DNA from: Krasilnikovia cinnamomea | Lineage (GTDB): Bacteria; Actinomycetota; Actinomycetes; Mycobacteriales; Micromonosporaceae | Assembly: GCF_004217545.1 (NCBI RefSeq) | Contig: NZ_SHKY01000001.1 | Location: forward strand, 4,154,001-4,218,000 | Length of the DNA stretch: 64,000 nt | Reading direction: 5' to 3' | In this document: in pieces, positions 18,429-28,100 of the stretch | Position numbering within the stretch: the first letter of the stretch is position 1 | Layout of the letters: the number at the start of each line of letters is the position of its first letter | Made by a program: the position numbers and the translations under genes | The notes under the pieces: generated by a model | The model's database searches: none | What the model was told of the DNA's origin: nothing | The model's input: only the letters and a program-made list of their open reading frames with translations

Positions 18429-21400
18429 GTGAGCACCGGTTCTTCGCTCCAGCCTGCGACGCGCAGCGGCCCCGGTGCCGGCCCGGGCGCCCGCGGGTCC
18501 CGCCGCGACGGGGGCTTTCTCCGGCTCCGGGACGTCCGCATCCGGTCCAAACTGGCCCTCATCCTCTTCGTGCCGCTGCTGGCCGTCCTCGGCCTGGCCA
18601 CGGTCCGCCTCGTCGACGTCGGCGGGCGCGCGTACGACGCGAACCAGGTCGAGGACCTGACCCGGCTCGCGACGGACGTGTCGGAGCTGACCCAGGCCCT
18701 GCACGCCGAACGGATGACCGCCGCCGAGTACCTGGCGGATCCGGAGGCCAAGCCGGGCGCGTACAACGCCGCGGTGTCCCGCAGCGACAACCGGATCGAC
18801 CGGTACCGCGCAAACAGGCTGGCGCTCGGTGAGCTTCCGGCCGCGGTCTCCGACCGGCTCCACCGGATCGACGACCACCTGCGGACCATGGACGCCACCC
18901 GCAAGAAGGTCAGCGACCGGGACGAGATCGCGGTCTCCGAGGCGGTGCTCCGGTACGGGGTGGTGATCACCGACCTGGTCGGCTACGGCGAGGCGCTCAG
19001 CCAGTTCGCCGGGGACGGCGCGGTGGCGGACAGCCTGCGCGCGCTGTCCGCGTTCAGCCGCGCCAAGGCCGGCACCGCCGAGCAGGAGGCCGTGGCGTAC
19101 GCGTCGCGCGTCTCCGGTGACGTCAGCGCCGAACAGCTGTCGTCGTTCATCGCCACGCAGACCAGCCAGCAGGAGGCGCTGCTGGCCTTCTCCCTGGTCG
19201 CCTCGCCCGCCCAGCGCGCCCTGGTGAACAGCACGGTCACCGGCGACGCGGTCAACCTCGCCGACCAGATCTCCACCCGGCTGGCCCGTTCCGACGCGGT
19301 GCCGCCGACCGACATCACCCAGGCGTTCGGCGCGGTCGTCGACCTCATGCGCTGGGCCGAGCAGCGGCTCGAGGCGGAGATCGTCGCGCAGGCCCACGAC
19401 GCCAGCGCCTCCGTGACCCGGCAGACGGCCGTCGAGATCGGCCTCGTCCTGCTCATCCTCGGCGTCGCGATCGCGCTGGCGGTCGTCCTGGCCCGTTCGC
19501 TGAACCTGTCGCTGCGCCGGTTGCGCGAGGGTGCCCTCGCCGTGGCCAACCGGGACCTGCCCGACGCGGTGGCCCGGCTGCGCGACGAGCGCAACCTCAG
19601 CGAGGGCGGCGTCGAGGAGGTCGTCCGCCAGGTCCGCGACCCGATCCAGCTCGCGAACCGCGACGAGGTCGGCCAGGTGGCCCAGGCGTTCAACGTCGTG
19701 CACCGCGAGGCCGTACGCATCGCCGCCGAGCAGGCCGCACTGCGGACCAGCGTCTCCGCGATGTTCCTCAACCTGGCCCGGCGCAGTCAGGCCCTGGTCG
19801 ACCGGATGATCGGCGAACTGGACCAGATCGAGCGCGGCGAGGAGGACCCGAAGCGCCTCGCCCAGCTGTTCGAGCTCGACCACCTGGCCACCCGGATGCG
19901 CCGCAACGACGAGAACCTGCTGGTCCTCGCGGGCGCCGACTCCAGCCCCCCGCGCCGCGAGGACGCGCTGCTCGTGGACGCCCTGCGGGCCGCGCAGTCC
20001 GAGGTGGAGCTGTACAACCGCATCGAGTTCGGCACGGTCGACACGGACATCGCGGTGACCGCGCTGGCGGTCAACGACGTCGTACGCCTCGTCGCCGAGC
20101 TGCTCGACAACGCGACCCGCTTCTCGCCGCCCAACACCATCGTGGTCGCCGACGCCCGGCGCATCCGCGACTACGTGGTGGTCCAGGTGGAGGACCGGGG
20201 GCTCGGCATGAGCGAGGAGCAGATGGACCTGCTCAACCGCCGCCTCGCCGAGCCGCCCACGGTGGACGTGGCCGCGTTCCGGCTCATGGGACTCGCGGTG
20301 GTCGGCCGCCTCGCCGCCCGGTACGGCATCAAGGTCGAGCTGCGCGCCAACCTGGAGGGCGGCACGGTAGCCCAGGTGACTTTGCCCAGCGGCATCGTCG
20401 TGCTGCCGCACCGGTCGATCGACCAGCCCGTCCGCAATCACCCGTACCAGCTCGACGGGGGCTCCGCGGAGTGGCCGGACGCGATCTCCCCCGGGCGGAC
20501 GGGCGCGGCCACGGCGATCCTGCCGGCCATCGCGCGCGAGCCGTGGCAGCCGTACGACACCGCCGGGGAACCGCTGCGCGCCGGCACCGGGGGGTTGCCC
20601 ACCCTGCCGCCCCCGGCCGCCCTGCCCGGGCCGCAGCCGTTCGTGCCGGCCCAGCGGCCGCCGCTGCCCCGGCGCGAGATGGACCTGCCGCCGACCGGTG
20701 AGCACCCCGTCCTGCCGCCGCAGCCCCGGCGCGCCGGGGATCAGTGGCAGACCGGCGAGCAGCCGGCCCGGCCGCCGTTGCCGACCCGGGTGCCGCAACA
20801 GATCGAGGCGTCCTCCGGGACGAACGCGGTGACCGACGCGTACGCCGCGATCGGCTCGCCCACCGCGGCGTTGCCGACGCTGCCGCCGCCCGAGCCGCCG
20901 CTGGCGGTCGGCTTCCTCCACCCGGACGGCCACCGGGTGGCGCCGCCCCAGCGGCCGGTGAGCCCCCACCCGAACGGGTGGGGCGCCGCACTGGCCGCGA
21001 TGCCGCCGTCGCCGCCACCTCCGGCGCCCACGCCCGCGCCGGAGCGCGCCGAAGCGCCGATCTTCCTGCAGATGCAGGCGAGTTGGTTCCGGACCCACGA
21101 CGGCACCTCGCCGGAGGAGTGGGGCATGCCGACCGCCGGGTACGCGCCACCCCCGAGCCCGGCGGCGCCGAAACCGGAGGAATCCGGTGCCGCCCGGTCG
21201 GCGGCGTCAACCGCCGCCGGCTTCGCCCCGCCTTCGCCCCCGACTGGTCCATTCTCAGCCGCGACGGGTGCGGCTTCTGCCGTGACCGGTTCGGCTGCCG
21301 GGGAGGCCGGGTCAGGTGCCGCCTTTGCCAGCCCGGCCGCCGGGGCGACTGGTCCGGGTTCCGCGGTCTCCAGCCGGGCCGCCGCCGGTTCCCCGTCCGC

Positions 21401-21920
21401 GGCGCCTGGTTCCGGGGAGAGCGCCCGGGGGCGGTTCGAGCGGGCCGCCGCGGACGTCGGGGTCCGGCCGGACATCACCCGGCCGGACCCCGACTCCGCC
21501 CGCGACCGGCGCGACGACGACCGTGACGGGTACGACGGCCGGCCCGCCCGCGACCGGCCCGCCACGGAGCAGGGCGAGCCTTCCGACGGGTCACGGTCCC
21601 GTCCGTCGGGCGAGGACCGGTCCCGTCCGTCGGGCGAGGACGCCTGGCGCACCGTGGCCGACGACGGCTGGCAGCGGGCCCTGGCCGCGACCGCGCCGCC
21701 CGACAACGGGACCACCCGCTCCGGACTGCCCAAGCGCGTACCGCAGGCGCAGCTCGTGCCCGGCGGCGTGCAGAGCAACCCCCGCAACCAGCAACGCCGC
21801 AGCCCCGACGAGGTACGCGGGCTGCTGTCCGCGTACCACCGTGGTGTGCAACGCGGGCGTACGGCCGGCAGTGCCGAGACTGCCGCCGCCGCCCCCGCCC
21901 CGAAGGAGAAGCAACTGTGA
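18429..21920 (+). CDS. cvnA: Conservon sensor histidine-kinase-like protein CvnA with NIT-type sensor
   Basis: An 1163-residue membrane protein, first gene of a conservon. TM1 at about 41-59 and TM2 at about 336-357 enclose a roughly 275-residue, mostly helical extracellular region of the nitrate/nitrite-sensing (NIT) type. Next are a HAMP-like region, a helical part with FELDHLATRMRRNDENLLVLAG, which contains the likely acceptor His, and an ATPase domain with N-box ELLDNATRF (about 557) and DRGLGMS (about 590). From about residue 680 on, the tail is Pro/Ala-rich and disordered, ending in the conserved LPKRVP...RSPDEVRGLLSAYHRG block. The family is known as membrane sensors working with CvnB-D rather than with a classical response regulator. 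GTG 18429 has GAGGAGA about 6 nt upstream; the stop overlaps cvnB. Confidence 0.9.
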   Translation: MSTGSSLQPATRSGPGAGPGARGSRRDGGFLRLRDVRIRSKLALILFVPLLAVLGLATVRLVDVGGRAYDANQVEDLTRLATDVSELTQALHAERMTAAEYLADPEAKPGAYNAAVSRSDNRIDRYRANRLALGELPAAVSDRLHRIDDHLRTMDATRKKVSDRDEIAVSEAVLRYGVVITDLVGYGEALSQFAGDGAVADSLRALSAFSRAKAGTAEQEAVAYASRVSGDVSAEQLSSFIATQTSQQEALLAFSLVASPAQRALVNSTVTGDAVNLADQISTRLARSDAVPPTDITQAFGAVVDLMRWAEQRLEAEIVAQAHDASASVTRQTAVEIGLVLLILGVAIALAVVLARSLNLSLRRLREGALAVANRDLPDAVARLRDERNLSEGGVEEVVRQVRDPIQLANRDEVGQVAQAFNVVHREAVRIAAEQAALRTSVSAMFLNLARRSQALVDRMIGELDQIERGEEDPKRLAQLFELDHLATRMRRNDENLLVLAGADSSPPRREDALLVDALRAAQSEVELYNRIEFGTVDTDIAVTALAVNDVVRLVAELLDNATRFSPPNTIVVADARRIRDYVVVQVEDRGLGMSEEQMDLLNRRLAEPPTVDVAAFRLMGLAVVGRLAARYGIKVELRANLEGGTVAQVTLPSGIVVLPHRSIDQPVRNHPYQLDGGSAEWPDAISPGRTGAATAILPAIAREPWQPYDTAGEPLRAGTGGLPTLPPPAALPGPQPFVPAQRPPLPRREMDLPPTGEHPVLPPQPRRAGDQWQTGEQPARPPLPTRVPQQIEASSGTNAVTDAYAAIGSPTAALPTLPPPEPPLAVGFLHPDGHRVAPPQRPVSPHPNGWGAALAAMPPSPPPPAPTPAPERAEAPIFLQMQASWFRTHDGTSPEEWGMPTAGYAPPPSPAAPKPEESGAARSAASTAAGFAPPSPPTGPFSAATGAASAVTGSAAGEAGSGAAFASPAAGATGPGSAVSSRAAAGSPSAAPGSGESARGRFERAAADVGVRPDITRPDPDSARDRRDDDRDGYDGRPARDRPATEQGEPSDGSRSRPSGEDRSRPSGEDAWRTVADDGWQRALAATAPPDNGTTRSGLPKRVPQAQLVPGGVQSNPRNQQRRSPDEVRGLLSAYHRGVQRGRTAGSAETAAAAPAPKEKQL
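21594..21641 (+). repeat. 24-bp duplication in the cvnA tail
   Basis: Two exact tandem copies of a 24-bp unit (CGGTCCCGTCCGTCGGGCGA then GGAC) giving Arg-Ser-Arg-Pro-Ser-Gly-Glu-Asp twice, in the disordered tail of CvnA. Confidence 0.85.
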
Positions 21921-22330
21921 CCAGGCTCCCCACCATGCAGGACATGGGCTGGCTGTTGACCAACTTCGCGGACAGTGTCGCGGGGATCGCCCACGTCGTC
22001 GCGGTCTCCGCCGACGGCCTGCTGCTGGCCTCCTCGCGGGACCTGCCGGGGGACCGGGCCGACCAGCTCGCCGCGATCACCTCCGGGGTGGTCAGCCTGA
22101 CCGACGGCGCGTCCCGGATGTTCAACGCCGGCCAGGTGCAGCAGACGATCATCGAGATGGACAGCGGCTACCTGTTCCTCATGTCGATCAGCGACGGCTC
22201 CTCGATGGCCGTGCTGGCCGCCCGCAGCTGCGACGTCGGCCAGGTCGGGTACGAGATGGCGCTGCTGGTCGAACGGGTCGGCGCGGCACTGGTCCCCGCG
22301 CCCCGTGAAGTCGTCGGACACCAGATCTGA
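21917..22330 (+). CDS. cvnB: Roadblock/LC7 protein CvnB
   Basis: A 137-residue single-domain roadblock/LC7 protein, as in every conservon: DMGWLLTNFADSVAGIAHVVAVSADGLLLASS then DRADQLAAITSGVVSLT and YLFLMSISDGSSMAVLA. In the family it bridges the sensor and the small GTPase. The GTG start overlaps the cvnA stop (GTGA), indicating translational coupling; AAGGAGAAG lies about 7 nt upstream. cvnC follows 41 bp later. Confidence 0.93.
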   Translation: MTRLPTMQDMGWLLTNFADSVAGIAHVVAVSADGLLLASSRDLPGDRADQLAAITSGVVSLTDGASRMFNAGQVQQTIIEMDSGYLFLMSISDGSSMAVLAARSCDVGQVGYEMALLVERVGAALVPAPREVVGHQI

Positions 22331-22371
22331 TCCGGGTCGTCGCGCGCGAACCGGGAGGGAGGTGACCGCAG

Positions 22372-22737
22372 ATGGAACAGCCGCCGCAGGATCCGCGGGG
22401 GGCGCTGGTCCGCCCGTACGCGGTCACCCGTGGCCGGACGGAGCCGCGCCGCGAGATTCCCATCGAAGCGGTCCTGGTCGCCAGCCAGAGCGCCGTTCAG
22501 GAGGCCCGGTTCGCCGGGCACGACAAGTACCGCATCGCGCTGATGTGCGAACCGCGGGCGCTGTCGCTGGCCGAAATCGCGGCGTACCGGAGGCTCCCCC
22601 TGGGGGTCGCCCGGGTCCTGGTGGCCGACATGGTGACCGACGGGCTGCTGTCGCTGCACAGTGCCGCTCCCAAGGAAGGGTTCACGGAGCGGATGGACCT
22701 GCTGGAAAGGGTGTTGAGTGGACTTCGCAAGCTCTGA
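22372..22737 (+). CDS. cvnC: DUF742 protein CvnC
   Basis: A 121-residue DUF742 protein with the characteristic LVRPYAVTRGRT near the N-terminus and a winged-helix-like C-terminal half (LSLAEIAAYRRLPLGVARVLVADMVTDG) that ends in a short helix overlapping the next gene. CvnC is thought to be a partner of the conservon GTPase. GGGAGG is about 10 nt before ATG 22372. It overlaps cvnD by 20 nt. Confidence 0.93.
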   Translation: MEQPPQDPRGALVRPYAVTRGRTEPRREIPIEAVLVASQSAVQEARFAGHDKYRIALMCEPRALSLAEIAAYRRLPLGVARVLVADMVTDGLLSLHSAAPKEGFTERMDLLERVLSGLRKL

Positions 22738-23338
22738 GCGGGCGGGGGCGCAACCCAAGGAGATCACCTCCGCGAAGATCGTCGTCGCCGGCGGGTTCGG
22801 CGTCGGCAAGACGACGCTCGTCGGCGCGGTGTCCGAGATCGAGCCGCTGACCACCGAGGCCGTGATGACCTCGGCGGGTCAGGGCATCGACGACGCGACC
22901 AAGGTGCCGGGCAAGGAGACCACCACGGTCGCGATGGACTTCGGCCGGATCACCATGGCCGACGATCTGATCCTGTACCTGTTCGGCACCCCTGGGCAGA
23001 CCCGTTTCTGGTTCATGTGGGACGAGCTGATCCGGGGCGCCGTGGGCGCCGCCGTGCTCGTGGACACCCGACGGATCTCCGACGCCTTCGCACCGCTGGA
23101 CTACTTCGAGAACCGGCACCTGCCGTACCTGGTGGCGCTGAACTGTTTCGACGGCGCCCCCCGGTACGAGCCGGACGAGATACGCGAGGCCCTGGCGATC
23201 GCGGCGCACGTACCGTTGATCATGTGTGACGCCCGGCACCGCGACTCGGTGAAGCAGGTCCTGGTCGGGGTGGTCGAACATGCGATGGCGACCCTGGTCG
23301 CCGAGCATGGGCGGGGCCACCCCGCGCCGGTGGGGTGA
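22718..23338 (+). CDS. cvnD: Small GTPase CvnD
   Basis: A 206-residue Ras-like GTP-binding protein. P-loop GGFGVGKTT at residues 25-33; switch regions follow, then a G3-like LFGTPGQTRF, and an NCF...-type nucleotide base region (ALNCFDGAPRY) instead of the classical NKxD. These variations are normal for conservon GTPases. GTG 22718 lies inside the end of cvnC with GGAAAGGG upstream. It is the last gene of the conservon; the convergent NnaR-like gene ends 18 bp beyond its stop. Confidence 0.93.
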   Translation: MDFASSERAGAQPKEITSAKIVVAGGFGVGKTTLVGAVSEIEPLTTEAVMTSAGQGIDDATKVPGKETTTVAMDFGRITMADDLILYLFGTPGQTRFWFMWDELIRGAVGAAVLVDTRRISDAFAPLDYFENRHLPYLVALNCFDGAPRYEPDEIREALAIAAHVPLIMCDARHRDSVKQVLVGVVEHAMATLVAEHGRGHPAPVG

Positions 23339-23356
23339 CCCAGGCTGAAGCCGTGG

Positions 23357-24502
23357 TCAGGCGGACAGGCGGTAGCCCCGCTTGACCACGGTCTGCACCA
23401 CCCCGGGCGCGCCCAGCCCGGCGCGCAGCCGGGCCACGGCCATCTCCACGGCGTGCTCGTCGGCCCCGCGCGGCAGGGCATGCAGCAGCGACGCCCGGGA
23501 GCGCACCCGCCCGGGCGTGGTGGCCAGCGCCCGCAGCACCGCCATCGGGGCGGGGGCCAGCAGGCGCAGTTTGCCGTCGACGATCGCGGCATGCCCGCGC
23601 AGGGTCAGCGAATGCCCGCCCGCCTGCAACTGGACCGCCCGCTTGGGCAGTTCGTCGACGATGGTGCGGACCAGCGCGCCGAGCCGCGCCCGGGCGGGCG
23701 TGACCACCGGGACGTCGTACCGATGCAGAGGCGCGGCCGTGACCGGACCGACGCAGGCCGCCATGACGTCGGTGCGCAGGGCGTCGAGGACCACGTCGGC
23801 GCCCGTCCCGGCGGCGCGCAGCAGCGCGGCCACGGCGGGGGCCGAGGTGAAGGTCACGGCGTCCACCAGCCGGGCGGCGATCAGGTCGATGAGCCGGTGC
23901 AGGGGAGCCGGGTCGACCGGTGGCGCCCAGCGGTAGACCGGCACCTCGATCACCGTGGCGCCGGCGGCTTCCAGCGCCGCCGTGTACTCGGGCTGGCTGT
24001 CGCCGTGCAGTTGCATCGCGACGGTCAGCCCGGCGACGCCGCGCGCGGTGAGGTGGTCGACCACCTCCTCGTAGCTGTCCGCCTCCGTCGCCCAGTGATC
24101 GCGCAACCCGGCGGTGCGCACCGCGGCGCGGGCCTTCGGACCCCTCGCCACCAGGTATGCGCCCGCCAGCGCGGCGCGCAGCGGATCGGCGAGACCCCAG
24201 CCCTCGGCGGCCTCCAGCCAGCCGCGCAGCCCGATCCCGGTGCTGACCAGTACGACATCGGGGGGATCGGCGAGGCAGGCGCGGGTGGCGGCGCGCAGTT
24301 CCGCGTCGTCGGCGATGGGGATGATGCGCAGCGCTGGGGCCAGCACGATCCGGGCGCCCCGCTGGCCCAGCTGCTCGGCCAGTTCGTCTCGGCGACGGTC
24401 CGCTGTCACGCCGACCGTGTAGCCCGACAGCGCCGCCGTCGGCTGCGACAGCGCGGCCTCGGTGAGTGCCGACCGGCGCGATCCCCCCGTCCGTTGCGTC
24501 AT
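23357..24502 (-). CDS. HemD-like/winged-helix regulator, NnaR-like
   Basis: A 381-residue fusion of a uroporphyrinogen-III synthase-like domain (about residues 10-255: SGYTVGVTADRRRDELAEQLGQRGA opening, DVVLVSTGIGLRGWLEAA, AVTFTSAPAVAALL) and a C-terminal winged-helix DNA-binding domain of the OmpR type (about 290-381: RLLAPAPMAVLRALATTPGRV ... VETxx-like HAVEMAVARLRAGLG and VVKRGYRLSA). Actinomycete proteins of this layout include NnaR, a regulator of nitrate/nitrite assimilation that works with GlnR. The layout is certain, the exact target is inferred. ATG 24502 is preceded by GAGGGGAA at about 6 nt, so the upstream 33 codons are excluded. Confidence 0.85.
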   Translation of the reverse strand: MTQRTGGSRRSALTEAALSQPTAALSGYTVGVTADRRRDELAEQLGQRGARIVLAPALRIIPIADDAELRAATRACLADPPDVVLVSTGIGLRGWLEAAEGWGLADPLRAALAGAYLVARGPKARAAVRTAGLRDHWATEADSYEEVVDHLTARGVAGLTVAMQLHGDSQPEYTAALEAAGATVIEVPVYRWAPPVDPAPLHRLIDLIAARLVDAVTFTSAPAVAALLRAAGTGADVVLDALRTDVMAACVGPVTAAPLHRYDVPVVTPARARLGALVRTIVDELPKRAVQLQAGGHSLTLRGHAAIVDGKLRLLAPAPMAVLRALATTPGRVRSRASLLHALPRGADEHAVEMAVARLRAGLGAPGVVQTVVKRGYRLSA

Positions 24503-24557
24503 GCGGCGCTTCCCCTCGCATGCCCTCCTGGCCGTTTCCGCGCTCCGGTGCGGTCCG

Positions 24558-24881
24558 TCATGCCGGGGCCGGTTCGGTCCGGGCCGGTAGGGGGATGACA
24601 AGCCGCGGCGTGTCCGGCCGGTCCACCGAAGGGCACGGCCGGAACCCGCCGTCCTCAGCGTCGACCCGCTCCCATGTCACGCCCGCGTTCTCCGCCGTGC
24701 CTCCGACCGGCGCACGCCGCGGCCTGTCGCCGAGCCGGTGCACCGGCTCGGGGTACGCCGCCAGGTCCGTCCTCAACCCTGACGGCGGCTTATGGGGGGT
24801 GCGGTCGCTTTTGTCGCGTTCTTCGACAACACGGGCCGGGAGTCCGGTCCGCGTCGTCGAGGTGCCCGCACCACGTGCCAT
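24558..24881 (-). CDS. Small hypothetical protein
   Basis: A 107-residue polar, Pro/Arg-rich frame 55 bp upstream of and on the same strand as the NnaR-like gene. Codon use is moderately G+C-rich in third positions, including a few A/T-ending codons, so it is less certain than its neighbours. The central part (AYPEPVHRLGDRPRRAPVGGTAENAGVTWERVD) looks like ordinary protein. No known motif, membrane segment or signal peptide. It could equally be a non-coding stretch, since the ribosome site is weak. Confidence 0.35.
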   Translation of the reverse strand: MARGAGTSTTRTGLPARVVEERDKSDRTPHKPPSGLRTDLAAYPEPVHRLGDRPRRAPVGGTAENAGVTWERVDAEDGGFRPCPSVDRPDTPRLVIPLPARTEPAPA

Positions 24882-25274
24882 GACGGAAGCGTGCCGGTGG
24901 GTGATTTCGGCCTCAAGTCCCGTTTGTTTCGAGCCTGCTAAGAGGCATCGATCACGGGTTCGCGCGCCGCGTGTCGCCGGGCCGGTGCCCCGCGGCCCGG
25001 CGCGGCGGGGGCGCGGGTTATGATGACCGGCGGTACGTTAGGGGGTCCCGTCGTCCGGCGAGACACCCACCCGTGACGGGCAGGGTCCGCGCGGCAAACA
25101 GTGACCCGTGAGAACCGGTAACTGTCGGCCGTTTTGACCGCACACTGCGCAGGCGGGTAACGTTGCCTGCTGTTGTGCGACAGCTGACGAGCGTACCCGG
25201 CGGGTAGGCTTGACGTTCGTGCCCGCTACGAGCCAGCGCGCGCCCCCAGACCGACGACGAGACAAGGTAATTCT
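24882..25274. other. 393-bp upstream region and leader of rplM-rpsI
   Basis: No gene seen. Candidate -10 boxes are TATGAT at 25019-25024 and TAGGCT at 25204-25209. Either would give an untranslated leader for the ribosomal-protein operon. No strong hairpin stood out by eye. GAGACAAGG before GTG 25275 is a weak ribosome site. Confidence 0.45.
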
Positions 25275-25718
25275 GTGCGTACGTACAGCCCGAAGCCGGG
25301 TGAGATCGAGCGGCAGTGGCACGTCATCGACGCTTCTGACGTCGTTCTGGGCCGCCTTGCCACCCACGCCGCGACCCTGCTGCGCGGTAAGCACAAGCCG
25401 ACGTTCGCCCCGCACGTCGACACCGGCGACTTCGTGGTGATCATCAACGCGGGCAAGGTCGCGCTGACCGGCAACAAGCGGCAGACCAAGGTCGCGTACC
25501 GGCACTCCGGCTACCCGGGTGGTCTGAAGCAGATCGGCTACGAGGAGCTGCTGACCAAGCGCCCCGAGAAGGCCATCGAGCTCGCCGTCAAGGGCATGCT
25601 CCCGCACAACAAGCTGGCGCGGCAGATCATCAAGAAGCTGAAGGTCTACCCGGGTGCCGAGCACCCGCACGCCGCGCAGCAGCCGAAGCCGTTCGAAATC
25701 ACCCAGATCGCGCAGTGA
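25275..25718 (+). CDS. rplM: 50S ribosomal protein L13
   Basis: A 147-residue L13. The whole sequence fits the family: [30 protein letters not shown] opening, [20 protein letters not shown], and [28 protein letters not shown] near the end. A 23S rRNA-binding large-subunit protein. Its stop lies 20 bp before the rpsI start, the usual rplM-rpsI pair. Confidence 0.97.
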   Translation: MRTYSPKPGEIERQWHVIDASDVVLGRLATHAATLLRGKHKPTFAPHVDTGDFVVIINAGKVALTGNKRQTKVAYRHSGYPGGLKQIGYEELLTKRPEKAIELAVKGMLPHNKLARQIIKKLKVYPGAEHPHAAQQPKPFEITQIAQ

Positions 25719-25738
25719 GCGCGGGAGAAGGCAGCAGC

Positions 25739-26266
25739 ATGCCCGACATCATCGAGCCCGAGGTCGTCGAGACCGTCGAGGAGCCCGCTGAGACGGCCGT
25801 CGTCGTCGAGACGCCCGCTGAGACGGTCGTCGTGGTCGAGACGCCCGCGCCGGCCCCGGTCCGCGCCCCGCGTCCCGGTGACCGTCCGATCCAGACCGTC
25901 GGCCGCCGCAAGGAGGCCATCGTCCGGGTGCGCCTCGTGCCCGGCACCGGCAAGATCGTCTGCAACGGCCGCGAGTTGGAGAACTACTTCCCGAGCAAGG
26001 TGCACCAGCAGCTCATCCGTGAGCCGCTGATCACCGCCGAGAAGGCAGAGGCCTTCGACGTGATCGCGAACCTGCGCGGCGGCGGCATCACCGGCCAGGC
26101 CGGCGCCCTGCGCCTCGGCATCGCCCGCGCGCTCATCACGAACGAACCCGACGACCGTCCGGCCCTGAAGAAGGCCGGTTTCCTCACCCGCGACGCGCGG
26201 GTCAAGGAAAGCAAGAAGTACGGCCTCAAGAAGGCCCGTAAGGCTCCGCAGTACTCGAAGCGCTGA
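25739..26266 (+). CDS. rpsI: 30S ribosomal protein S9
   Basis: 175 residues. The S9 core begins at about residue 45 ([21 protein letters not shown]) and ends with the conserved [12 protein letters not shown] tail that reaches the P-site tRNA. The first 40 residues are an actinobacterial Glu/Val/Pro-rich acidic extension with a near-repeat (VVVETPAET). ATG 25739 is preferred to GTG 25715 (which overlaps rplM) because GGGAGAAGG precedes it at about 8 nt. Transcribed with rplM. Confidence 0.95.
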   Translation: MPDIIEPEVVETVEEPAETAVVVETPAETVVVVETPAPAPVRAPRPGDRPIQTVGRRKEAIVRVRLVPGTGKIVCNGRELENYFPSKVHQQLIREPLITAEKAEAFDVIANLRGGGITGQAGALRLGIARALITNEPDDRPALKKAGFLTRDARVKESKKYGLKKARKAPQYSKR

Positions 26267-26282
26267 TTTTGCGCCGCTTCTG

Positions 26283-26332
26283 ACGAACGGCCGGGTGCCC
26301 TCCCGCGTGGAGGTTTGCACCCGGCCGTTCGT
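26283..26332 (+). terminator. Terminator after rpsI
   Basis: A 16-bp perfect stem (ACGAACGGCCGGGTGC and complement) with an 18-nt loop, starting 17 nt after the rpsI stop and followed by GTTCTCC. It closes the rplM-rpsI operon. The remaining bases up to glmM show nothing further. Confidence 0.75.
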
Positions 26333-26561
26333 GTTCTCCGCCAGCCGTGCCCGTCGGCCCCACGCCCGCGCGGCGGTGCGTTCGTCGACCGCACATCGTC
26401 CAGGCCGCCTCGTCGACGGCCGTCGTCCAACAGCGTTCCGGACCCGCGATCCCCCTCAGCTCACCGGGTCCAGTCCGCGATATTCCCCAACTAGCACCTC
26501 GGGCCGACCGATCCAGGACATGCTCTCGGACGGGTCACGGCACCGGCGAAAGGAAGCCGCA

Positions 26562-27911
26562 ATGGCGCGTCTCTTCGGCACCGACGGCGTACGCGGACTC
26601 GCGAACGGCGATCTCACCCCGGAACTCGCTGTCTCGGTCGCGGTCGCGGCCGCCCGGGTGCTCATCGAGAGCGACCGCAGCCACCAGCCGCTCGCGATCG
26701 TCGGACGCGACCCGCGGGCCAGCGGCGAGATGCTGGAGGCCGCGGTCGTGGCGGGCCTGACCAGCGCGGGCGCCAACGTCGTCCGGGTCGGAGTGCTGCC
26801 CACCCCGGCGGTCGCGTACCTGGTCGGGCAGGCCAACGCCGACCTGGGGGTGATGCTGTCGGCCTCGCACAACCCGATGCCGGACAACGGCATCAAGCTG
26901 TTCGCCGCGGGCGGCCACAAGCTCCCCGACGAGCTGGAGCAGCGCATCGAGGCGGCCATCGCGGACGGGCACGGCCTGATCGGGCGCCCCACCGGCGCCG
27001 GGATCGGCCGGGTGCACGACCTGCTGGACGGCGGTGAGCACTACGTCAAGCACCTCGTCGCCTCGGTTCCGCACAGCCTGGCGGGGATCAAGGTCGTCGT
27101 CGACTGCGCGAACGGTGCGGCCAGCGAGGTCGGCCCCGTCGCGTACCAGGAGGCGGGGGCGGAGGTCATCGCGATCCACGCCCAGCCGGACGGGCTGAAC
27201 ATCAACGACAACTGCGGCTCCACGCACCTTGAGGCGGTCCGGGCGGCCGTCCTCGCCGAAGGGGCCGCCCTCGGCCTCGCCCACGACGGCGACGCCGACC
27301 GCTGCCTCGCGGTCACCGCGTCCGGCGAGGTCGTCGACGGCGACCAGATCATGGCGATCCTCGCGCTGGCCATGCGCGACGCCGGGACGCTGACCGGCGA
27401 CACCCTGGTCGCCACGGTCATGAGCAACCTGGGGCTGCGGCTGGCCATGAAGCAGGCCGGCATCCGGCTGCTCGAAACCAAGGTCGGCGACCGGTACGTG
27501 CTGGAGGAGCTGCAGAACGGCAAGCTGGCCCTCGGCGGCGAGCAGAGCGGCCACATCGTCATGCCCGCGTACGCGACGACCGGCGACGGCGTGCTTACCG
27601 GCCTGCACCTCATGGCGCGGATGGCCGAGACCGGCCAGAGCCTGGCAGACCTCGCCGCCGTCGTGCACAAGCTGCCGCAGGAGCTGATCAACGTACGGGT
27701 GGCCGACCGGCAGGCGGGCGCGGCGGCACCGGCGGTGCAGACCGCCGTGGCGCAGGCCGAGCGGGAACTGGGCGAGACCGGCCGGGTGCTGCTGCGCCCC
27801 TCCGGGACCGAGCAGCTGGTGCGGGTGATGGTGGAGGCGGCCACCCAGGAGCAGGCCCGGGCGGTCGCGGAGCGCATCGCCGACGAGGTACGGACGGCCA
27901 GCCCGGCCTGA
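26562..27911 (+). CDS. glmM: Phosphoglucosamine mutase GlmM
   Basis: A 449-residue enzyme interconverting glucosamine-6-P and glucosamine-1-P for UDP-GlcNAc and peptidoglycan. The phosphorylated serine is S102 in SASHNP, the Mg-binding loop D242-x-D244-x-D246-R is at HDGDADR, and the phosphate-binding [12 protein letters not shown] is near the C-terminus. ATG 26562 has AAAGGAAG about 6 nt upstream; the open frame further upstream is not protein-like. glmS, which supplies its substrate, is 3 kb downstream. Confidence 0.97.
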   Translation: MARLFGTDGVRGLANGDLTPELAVSVAVAAARVLIESDRSHQPLAIVGRDPRASGEMLEAAVVAGLTSAGANVVRVGVLPTPAVAYLVGQANADLGVMLSASHNPMPDNGIKLFAAGGHKLPDELEQRIEAAIADGHGLIGRPTGAGIGRVHDLLDGGEHYVKHLVASVPHSLAGIKVVVDCANGAASEVGPVAYQEAGAEVIAIHAQPDGLNINDNCGSTHLEAVRAAVLAEGAALGLAHDGDADRCLAVTASGEVVDGDQIMAILALAMRDAGTLTGDTLVATVMSNLGLRLAMKQAGIRLLETKVGDRYVLEELQNGKLALGGEQSGHIVMPAYATTGDGVLTGLHLMARMAETGQSLADLAAVVHKLPQELINVRVADRQAGAAAPAVQTAVAQAERELGETGRVLLRPSGTEQLVRVMVEAATQEQARAVAERIADEVRTASPA

Positions 27912-27957
27912 CGCGGCAAACCCGCGTCCGCTGGCAAGCCCCTCCGGGCCCGTGCCT

Positions 27958-28069
27958 GTGTTGTGCCGTCCCGGGCCCCACGATGGCGCTGTGCCGTCCC
28001 GGGCCCCGCGTTGGCGCTGTGCCGTCGCCTGCCCGCCGTTCGCGCTGTGCCGTCGCCTGCCCCGCTTTC
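27958..28069. repeat. 28-bp tandem repeat, four copies
   Basis: Units at 27958, 27986, 28014 and 28042, each beginning GYGYTGTGCCGTC (first unit slightly diverged) and ending in G/C-rich CGTTG or similar. Entirely between glmM and the convergent aminotransferase gene. Not coding. Confidence 0.85.
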
Positions 28070-28100
28070 GCCGCGATCGGTGGCGGCCGGGGCGAGCGCC

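Noticed and set aside
18126..21098. A 990-residue minus-strand open frame
   Set aside because: Shadow of cvnA; composition (Arg, Gly, His, Asp blocks) is that of antisense G+C-rich codons.
26295..26561. N-terminal extension of glmM
   Set aside because: The frame is open, but it crosses the rpsI terminator and GlmM homologues begin [20 protein letters not shown] supports 26562.
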